Below are positions 58,523-64,000 of a stretch of DNA of 64,000 nucleotides, one piece after another (the stretch's first letter is position 1; every line of letters starts with the position of its first letter). The position numbers and the translations under genes are program-made. The stretch covers positions 1 through 64,000 of the forward strand of contig CAWDEX010000003.1 of assembly GCA_963801475.1 (NCBI GenBank), read 5' to 3'. Origin of the DNA: DAOMFB01 sp963801475 (GTDB lineage Bacteria > Acidobacteriota > Thermoanaerobaculia > UBA5066). A model generated the notes under the pieces. That model saw only the letters and a list, made by a program, of their open reading frames with translations, was not told where the DNA came from and ran no database searches.

Positions 58523-60070
58523 ATGAAGCGAGTGCACAGACGCGTCGGGCGCTATCTGGAGCGATGGGCCGTCGTCCTTCTGGTCCTCGGCCTGGCGTGG
58601 CGCACGGTGCGCCTCGTCGTGAACTTTTCCCTCTCCTCCGACGAGGCGTCCGTCGCGGTCCATCTCCTCGACCGGGACTTCGCAGGACTGACGGAGCCTC
58701 TCGGCTACGCCCAGGTGGCGCCGGTGGGCTTCCTCTGGACCGAGCTCGCCGTCGCCCGCTCCCTGGGCCTCGCGGAAACGGCCCTGCGCCTGCCGGCTTG
58801 GCTCCAGAGCCTCGCGGCCCTCGGCCTCTTCTGGTCCTTCGCGTGGAGAGTCCTCGACCGGCGCCGCGCGCTCCTCGCCGTCGGGATCTTCGCCTCGTCT
58901 TACTACGTCGTCCGGCACGGAGCCGAGGTGAAGCCTTACGCGGGCGACATGCTTCTGGCCCTTGGCATCATCTGGCTCGCCTGGCGGATTCTCGAGAACG
59001 AGCAGGCTCTCGGGCCGAAAGTCGGCCTGACACTGCTCGCGGCCGCGGGAGTCTGGGTCTCGTACCCGGCCGTCTTCGTCGCCGCGGGCGCCGGCGCGGT
59101 GCTTTCATGGCGCGCGCTCCGCTCCCGGTCGCGCCGGGCGCTCCTCTTCGCCGCCCTATACGGGGTCGTCCTCATGGCGAGCTTTTTCGTTGTCTACCTC
59201 TGGATCAACCGGTATCAGGCGCGGGACGTGCCGTGGTGGATGGCGGACTACTGGCGGGCCGCGTTTCCGCCCCTGAAACAGCCATTGCGGCTTTTCTGGT
59301 GGCTCGTCGACATTCACGCCGGGGTCATGCTGGCCTATCCGGTGGGTGCGGCGCACTTCGGAAGCGCGCTCACTCTCGTTTGCGTCGTGACGGGAGCCGC
59401 AGGGATGGCCAGGACGCGGCGCGACCTGCTGCTGCTCCTCCTCTCGCCGCTTCCCTTCGCCTTCGTGGCCGCTGCCCTGGAGCGTTACCCCTACGGGGAC
59501 GCCATCCGGACTTCCCTCTATATGGCCCCGTCATTCTGCCTGCTGGCCGGCGCGGGGCTCGTCACGCTCCTGAAGGCGGTTCTTCCGAGGCGCAGGGCCG
59601 CGCGCGGCGTCCAGGTCGCGGCGGGAGTCCTGGCGGTCATCGCAGCGGCCGGTATCGCCCTAGACATCGCCCGCCCCTACAAGGAGATCGGGGACCACGA
59701 GAACCGCAGCATTCTGCGCCTCGTCTGCGCGCGCTGCGAGCCCGGAGACGAGTGGGCGGTGGTGACCGGGGAGGCCGAGGCCCGGTTCCGCTTCTACCTC
59801 TCGCGGTACTCGCCCGTTCCCGTCCGGTGGGAGGCGCGACTGGCCGACCTCTCCCGGCCGGGTCCCACGCGGATTCGCCTGATCGCCTACACGTACCGCG
59901 ACCGGATGCTGCCGAAGAAGCTCCTCGACGCCTGCCGGGCGGCGCTCACGCAGCGCCAGGGCCCCTGGCGCCACGAGGGATTCCCGCTCGAGGACGGCAT
60001 CATCCACGTCTACGAGTTCGGGCCGTTGTCGTCGTCGGCCGGTTCGCAGAGAACCGGTGGCATCCGGTGA
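58523..60070 (+). CDS. Glycosyltransferase-like multi-pass membrane protein (GT39/GT83 type)
   Basis: 515 residues from ATG 58523. About ten membrane helices (residues ~10-30, 78-105, 120-140, 160-195, 250-270, 285-305, 320-345, 355-375) with the family's early acidic motif FSLSSDEASVAVHLLDRDF and a C-terminal soluble part (residues ~400-515). This is the layout of dolichol/undecaprenyl-phosphate sugar-dependent transferases. Ordinary operon context is absent; it starts directly after the TonB-receptor remnant. Confidence 0.82.
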   Translation: MKRVHRRVGRYLERWAVVLLVLGLAWRTVRLVVNFSLSSDEASVAVHLLDRDFAGLTEPLGYAQVAPVGFLWTELAVARSLGLAETALRLPAWLQSLAALGLFWSFAWRVLDRRRALLAVGIFASSYYVVRHGAEVKPYAGDMLLALGIIWLAWRILENEQALGPKVGLTLLAAAGVWVSYPAVFVAAGAGAVLSWRALRSRSRRALLFAALYGVVLMASFFVVYLWINRYQARDVPWWMADYWRAAFPPLKQPLRLFWWLVDIHAGVMLAYPVGAAHFGSALTLVCVVTGAAGMARTRRDLLLLLLSPLPFAFVAAALERYPYGDAIRTSLYMAPSFCLLAGAGLVTLLKAVLPRRRAARGVQVAAGVLAVIAAAGIALDIARPYKEIGDHENRSILRLVCARCEPGDEWAVVTGEAEARFRFYLSRYSPVPVRWEARLADLSRPGPTRIRLIAYTYRDRMLPKKLLDACRAALTQRQGPWRHEGFPLEDGIIHVYEFGPLSSSAGSQRTGGIR

Positions 60071-60143
60071 TGCAGTTGCGTCAGGCAAGTGGCGAAGTCG
60101 TCCGGTCAGAATGTCGTACCGAGATGCAGTCAGGAGGAATTCC

Positions 60144-60971
60144 ATGACGAAAGCCCGGCTCGCCTTTCTCGTCGTCTTTCTTTGCTCCGGAATCGCCGTC
60201 GGCGTCAAGCCCGACAAGCCGGGCTGCGACGACCCGGCGCTCTTCCCGGTCCGGATGCCGAACTACCGGATCCACGCATGCGAGGTGAAGGAGTTCGACG
60301 TTTATGCGTTCCGCGTCGCGAACAGGAAGAAGCAGACGGTGGAGGGGAAGTTCACCTTCATCACCTACGTCGTCGATGACCGGAAGGACGACCAGTCCGG
60401 CGTCGCCGTCGTCCGGAACTACGAGAACGCCCTGAAGAAGATCGGCGGCACGGTCCAGGGGTCGGACCCTCAGAGGTGGGTGACCGGCTCGGTCGTCGTC
60501 GACGGAAAGGAGTCCTGGATCGAGGCCGAGAAAGGGAACTCGGCGATCTGGCTCCGGATCGTCGAGAAACAGGCGATGGCACAGCACGTCGTCGCGGACG
60601 CGGCCTCCTTCGGGAACGACATCAGGACGGCGGGACACGTGGCGGTCTACGGGATCTACTTCGACACGGCGAAGTCGATCCTGAAGCCCGAGTCGACCCC
60701 CGCGCTCCAGCAAGTCGCCAAGCTTCTCGCGGCCGATCCGTCGCTGAAGCTCTGGGTCGTCGGGCACACCGACTCGGTCGGGGCGATCGACGGGAACATG
60801 AAACTGGCGCAGGCGCGGGCCGAGGCGGTCGTCACGGCGCTGACGACGGCTCACGGCATCGCGGCCTCGAGGCTGAAGGGTTACGGTATCGGACCCCTCG
60901 CCCCCGTCGCCTCGAACGACAGCGACGACGGCCGGGCGAAGAACCGCCGGGTGGAGTTGGTCAAGCAGTGA
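60144..60971 (+). CDS. OmpA-family protein
   Basis: 275 residues from ATG 60144, with AGGAGGAATTCC upstream. Signal peptide (ARLAFLVVFLCSGIAVG), a beta-rich N-terminal half (~25-165), and an OmpA-type peptidoglycan-binding domain at the C-terminus: VYGIYFDTAKSILKPESTPA, LWVVGHTDSVGAIDGNMKLA and KNRRVELVKQ. It probably anchors the outer membrane to peptidoglycan. No partner. Confidence 0.9.
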   Translation: MTKARLAFLVVFLCSGIAVGVKPDKPGCDDPALFPVRMPNYRIHACEVKEFDVYAFRVANRKKQTVEGKFTFITYVVDDRKDDQSGVAVVRNYENALKKIGGTVQGSDPQRWVTGSVVVDGKESWIEAEKGNSAIWLRIVEKQAMAQHVVADAASFGNDIRTAGHVAVYGIYFDTAKSILKPESTPALQQVAKLLAADPSLKLWVVGHTDSVGAIDGNMKLAQARAEAVVTALTTAHGIAASRLKGYGIGPLAPVASNDSDDGRAKNRRVELVKQ

Positions 60972-61009
60972 GATCGCACGCCTGACCTGTTCGACCCGGC
61001 GTTCCGGCG

Positions 61010-61546
61010 CTACTTCATCCGCGACTTGAGCTTGATCCGTCCTCCGGTGACCATGAAGTTGCCGCGCCCGAGATGGTGAATCGTCCGCGGGTTCTTCACG
61101 GCCGGGTCGATCCAGGCCTCGACGACTTCCAGGACGAAGAAGCAATACCGGGCCACCATCCTCGTGTCGACCACGCGACATTCGAGATTTGCGAAGCACT
61201 CCTCGATGAGGGGTGCGTCGACGCACGAGGCGGGTTTCGGCGTCAGGCCGAGCTTCGTGAACTTGTCTGTCTTCGCGCCCGACGTATTGCCGCAACCGAC
61301 GACCTTGTCCGCGATCTCCACGGAAGGGATGTTGAGGACGCATGCCCTGGATCTCTTCAGGAGGTCATGGGAATGGTTCCGGTCGCTGATGACGCAGCCC
61401 ACGAGCGGCGGCTCGAACTCCATCATCGTGTGCCATGACATCGTCATGACGTTCGGACGTACGCGGCCCGCCGTCGTGACCAGGACGACCGGTCCGGGCT
61501 CGAGCAATCCGTAGACACGGGAGAGAGGGAACCGTTTCCTGGCCAT
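61010..61546 (-). CDS. Flavin reductase-like FMN-binding protein
   Basis: 178 residues of the split-barrel flavin reductase family: RFPLSRVYGLLEPGPVVLVT, NVMTMSWHTMMEFEPPLVGC, VNIPS-like VLNIPSVEIADKVVGCGNTS and FVLEVVEAWID. It would bind FMN and reduce a substrate or supply reduced flavin. It is 35 bases downstream of the molybdenum hydroxylase gene on the same strand, so likely co-transcribed. Confidence 0.88.
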   Translation of the reverse strand: MARKRFPLSRVYGLLEPGPVVLVTTAGRVRPNVMTMSWHTMMEFEPPLVGCVISDRNHSHDLLKRSRACVLNIPSVEIADKVVGCGNTSGAKTDKFTKLGLTPKPASCVDAPLIEECFANLECRVVDTRMVARYCFFVLEVVEAWIDPAVKNPRTIHHLGRGNFMVTGGRIKLKSRMK

Positions 61547-61581
61547 GTCAGGTCGACGTCCCGGCGACGCGTGTCGCGCCG

Positions 61582-63711
61582 TCAGGTGGCCTGCTCTCTG
61601 GCGGCCAGAGCTTCCTTCACGCGCGCGGGCGTGAACGGCATCTCGAAGAGCCGGGCGCCGGTGGCGTCGAAGATGGCGTTCGCGACGACCGCTCCCACCG
61701 GAACGAGGGCCGGCTCACCCCCTCCCTGTGGCGTCAACTCGTCGTTCTTCACGAGAACGGTCTCGATCTCGGGCATCCCCGAGAACCGCGGCAGCTCGTA
61801 CGTGTCGAAGTTCTTCGTGAGGATCCGGCCGCCGTTGAAGCGGACTTCCTCGGTGAGGGTGTACCCGAGGCCCATCATGATGCAGCCTTCCACCTGCATC
61901 GTCGCGCCGTCGGGGTTGATGACGACGCCCATGTCCTGGGCGCAGACGATTCGCCCGACCTTGACCCTCCCGGTCGCGGCGTCCACTTTCACGTCGGCCA
62001 TCAGGGCCACGTAGGTCCCGGCGTCGATGCCACAGGCCACCCCGACGCCTCGTCCGCTGGGCCCTGCAGCCTTCTTCCAGCCGAACCGCCCGGCGGCGGC
62101 TTCGAGGACGCCGCGCATCCGGCTGTCGGAAGTGTTGTTCAGCCGGAATTCGAGCGGATCGACCTTGACCTTCGCCGCCATCGTGTCGATCTGCGACTCC
62201 CGCGCGAAGACGTTGACGTTGGCCCCCGGAGCGCGCCACGGACCGGTGGCGAAGAGATGCATCTTCGGGGTGTCGCTTCCCCATCGCCCGTACGAGCGGA
62301 GGAGGTTGTGCGGCACGTCGTAGAACTGCTCGGCTCCCCTCGATCCGGCCGCCCAGACGCCGTAGTCCCAGAGGCAGATCCGCCCGTCGGCATCGATCCC
62401 CGACGTGATCTTCACGACCGCGGCCGGCCGGAACGTGTCGAGGAAGAACTCCTCGGCGCGGCTCCAGGCGACCTGCACCGGTCTTCCCGTGATCTTCGCC
62501 AGCTTCGCGGCCTCGACCGACTGCGGGCCCGCGCTCTTCCCGCCGAAGCCGCCTCCCACGAACGGAGTGAGGACGCGGACGTTCTCCTTCGGGAGACCGA
62601 GGGCCTGCGCGACCGCCTGCTGCGTCCCGAAGGGCGACTGCGTCGCGGCCCAGACGGTCATCGTTCCGTCCTCGAACCGGGCGAGGGAGGTGTGCGGCTC
62701 CATCGGTGCGTGCGCACCGTAGCCGTTGAGGTACTTCCCCTCGAAGAGGGTCTTCGAGATTCTCCGCCCCTCCGAGAGGTCTCCCTTCTTTCCGGACTCC
62801 TGCCCGGCGCCCCCCGAGGCGAGGAGGTGGTCGAAGACGGTCCGGTCGTCGAAGGCGGGAGCGGGGACGTCCCACCCGGCCTTCACGAGGGCGAGGGCCT
62901 TCTCGGCGGCCTCGGGGTCCTTGTGAAGGACGGCGACGATCCCGCCCTCGTTCACGACGAGGGCTCCGGGGACGTGCGCGGCGGCTGACGTGTCGAGGCT
63001 CTTCTGCAGGGCGCCGTGTGCCGGCGGCCGGAGGACCTTCGCGTAGAGCATGCCGGGTACGCGGACGTCCCCGGCGAAGAGGGCCTTCCCCGTCACCTTT
63101 TCGCGGGCGTCGCGGCGCTTCTCGGGAAGTCCCATGACCCGGAACTCGGCCACCGACTTCGTCACGACCTTCCCGTCCAGCTTCCGGACGATCTTCTGCC
63201 CCCTCGCGAGATCGCCATACGTGACCCGGGTCTTCGGGTCGGTGGCGACGGAGATGACGCCGTCCGCGACGCGGAGCGCCGCCGGGGGCGTCTTCAGCTG
63301 CTCCGAAGCGAGCGTGAGGAGAACGGCCTTCGCTTCCGCGGCCGCCCCTCGCAGGGCGGGGCCGAAAAAGCGGATCGACATCGAGCCCCACGTTCCGGCA
63401 TCGTACGGGCAGAGGGCCGTGTCCCCCATGACCATGTCGATCGAATCGAGGGAGACGGCCAGCTCGTCCGCCGCCATCTGCGCGAGGGACGTGACGACCC
63501 CCTGTCCCATCTCGATCTTCCCGGAGTAGACCGTGACCTTCCCGTCGGCGGCGATCCTCAGATAGGCGTTGAAGTCGGTCGGGTAGCCGCGGGCCCGGGA
63601 CTCCTGACCGAGAAGCTCCGAGAGGTCGGTCGCGAAGAGGACGATGATCCCGCCGCCGAGGAGGCGGACGAAGTCGCGGCGGTCGATCTCGAGGGCGGCG
63701 CGGTCGGTCAT
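61582..63711 (-). CDS. Molybdopterin large subunit, xanthine dehydrogenase/isoquinoline oxidoreductase type
   Basis: 709 residues from ATG 63711. A Tat-like leader (EIDRRDFVRLLGGGIIVLFA) precedes an aldehyde oxidase/xanthine dehydrogenase Moco domain: GKIEMGQGVVTSLAQMAADE, GPALRGAAAEAKAVLL, FVGGGFGGKSAGPQSVEAAK, GPWRAPGANVNVFARESQID and the C-terminal QGGGEPALVPVGAVVANAI. It matches the IorB type, which hydroxylates N-heterocycles or aldehydes and works with a [2Fe-2S] subunit; that partner is encoded just upstream with an ATGA overlap. Confidence 0.9.
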   Translation of the reverse strand: MTDRAALEIDRRDFVRLLGGGIIVLFATDLSELLGQESRARGYPTDFNAYLRIAADGKVTVYSGKIEMGQGVVTSLAQMAADELAVSLDSIDMVMGDTALCPYDAGTWGSMSIRFFGPALRGAAAEAKAVLLTLASEQLKTPPAALRVADGVISVATDPKTRVTYGDLARGQKIVRKLDGKVVTKSVAEFRVMGLPEKRRDAREKVTGKALFAGDVRVPGMLYAKVLRPPAHGALQKSLDTSAAAHVPGALVVNEGGIVAVLHKDPEAAEKALALVKAGWDVPAPAFDDRTVFDHLLASGGAGQESGKKGDLSEGRRISKTLFEGKYLNGYGAHAPMEPHTSLARFEDGTMTVWAATQSPFGTQQAVAQALGLPKENVRVLTPFVGGGFGGKSAGPQSVEAAKLAKITGRPVQVAWSRAEEFFLDTFRPAAVVKITSGIDADGRICLWDYGVWAAGSRGAEQFYDVPHNLLRSYGRWGSDTPKMHLFATGPWRAPGANVNVFARESQIDTMAAKVKVDPLEFRLNNTSDSRMRGVLEAAAGRFGWKKAAGPSGRGVGVACGIDAGTYVALMADVKVDAATGRVKVGRIVCAQDMGVVINPDGATMQVEGCIMMGLGYTLTEEVRFNGGRILTKNFDTYELPRFSGMPEIETVLVKNDELTPQGGGEPALVPVGAVVANAIFDATGARLFEMPFTPARVKEALAAREQAT

Positions 63712-64000
63712 GACGCACCTCCCGTCCGCGCGGAAGCCTGCTCGATTGCCTTCACGATCCGGTGATGGGCCGCGCAGCGGCAGAGGTTGTCGTCCATCGC
63801 CGTCACGATCTGGCTCCGGGTCGGCTTCGGGGTCTTCAGGAGGAGGGCGTAGGCGTTCATGATCATCCCGGGCGTGCAGAAACCGCACTGCAGCCCGCCG
63901 ACGTCGGCGAAGGCTTCCTGGAGCGGGTGGAGCTTTCCGTTCTGCTCCAGCCCCTCGATCGTCGTGACGTCTTTTCCCCGGACGGCTCTTGCCGGGAGCT
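63708..64000 (-). CDS. [2Fe-2S] subunit of the molybdenum hydroxylase (partial)
   Basis: The C-terminal part of an IorA/CoxS-type small subunit, cut at the right edge. The second cluster motif reads LQCGFCTPGMIMNAYALLL and CRCAAHHRIVKAIEQA; its stop overlaps the start of the large subunit (ATGA). The N-terminal cluster lies beyond the window. Confidence 0.9.
   Translation of the reverse strand, partial: LPARAVRGKDVTTIEGLEQNGKLHPLQEAFADVGGLQCGFCTPGMIMNAYALLLKTPKPTRSQIVTAMDDNLCRCAAHHRIVKAIEQASARTGGAS

Noticed and set aside
1..64000. tRNA, rRNA, CRISPR arrays or phage modules.
   Set aside because: I searched for conserved tRNA-like T-arms, rRNA motifs, spaced repeats and phage structural genes and saw none that hold up.

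Overview
The window is high-GC bacterial DNA with no rRNA, tRNA, CRISPR or intact mobile element. The mix (encapsulin-ferritin, MacAB-type exporter, sulfatase-TPR protein, AmmeMemoRadiSam system, molybdenum hydroxylase with a Tat leader, anaerobic flavin-based electron-bifurcation genes) suggests an anaerobic or facultative Gram-negative. Acidobacteriota of the Thermoanaerobaculia/Holophagae type is my best guess, but this is an inference from gene content and GC only.

Layout. 1-5 kb: end of a DUF2177 membrane protein, a broken SOUL-type haem protein, and a MacA/MacB-type ABC export operon. 5-12 kb: a large secreted protein with repeats, then a stress cluster (BON lipoprotein, tiny membrane protein, alpha/beta hydrolase, encapsulin shell and encapsulated ferritin). 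12-23 kb: isolated genes (XylR_N domain protein, DUF2062-methyltransferase fusion, SET protein, sulfatase-TPR protein, large secreted proteins) separated by repeat-rich spacers. 23.5-28.6 kb: a very GC-rich block with an exported-looking AmmeMemoRadiSam pair and a membrane spermidine-synthase-like protein. 29-34 kb: secreted proteins, an LTA-synthase-like sulfatase and a decayed hpnA-like epimerase in a lower-GC block. 34-35.5 kb: two secreted proteins.

35.6-47.4 kb is the most interesting part. It is one co-directional set of about a dozen tightly packed or overlapping genes: an unknown protein, two DRTGG proteins, an anti-sigma-type ATPase, a Cys-rich small protein, a 26-residue membrane peptide, two membrane-anchored H-protein-like (GcvH fold) proteins that have both lost the lipoyl lysine, an HsfB-like iron-hydrogenase-domain protein, a zinc-ribbon protein, and NuoE-, NuoF- and NuoG/GltD-like subunits. 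The last three resemble an Stn-type electron-bifurcating transhydrogenase (ferredoxin/NADH/NADPH). A sigma-54-like promoter and GTTGAG inverted repeats sit in front of the Cys-rich gene. Both large subunits carry a -1 frameshift in a G tract, consistent with either sequence error or switching.

47.5-64 kb returns to ordinary genes (CBS protein, acetyl-CoA hydrolase/CoA-transferase, double-CDGSH protein, acyl-CoA dehydrogenase, aldo/keto reductase, glycosyltransferase-like membrane protein, OmpA-like protein, flavin reductase, xanthine-dehydrogenase-type oxidoreductase) mixed with many gene remnants (porin-like, metallo-beta-lactamase, BNR, OsmC, TonB receptor).

Two families of dispersed intergenic repeats recur through the window, mainly in 1-31 kb: a short motif around GCAAT-GGGA-ATTGC (about 16 copies) and a longer element of about 150-200 bp with a conserved GC-rich hairpin (about 7-9 copies, all on the + strand). 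They are absent inside the 34-47 kb operon, except that one copy abuts its 3' end.
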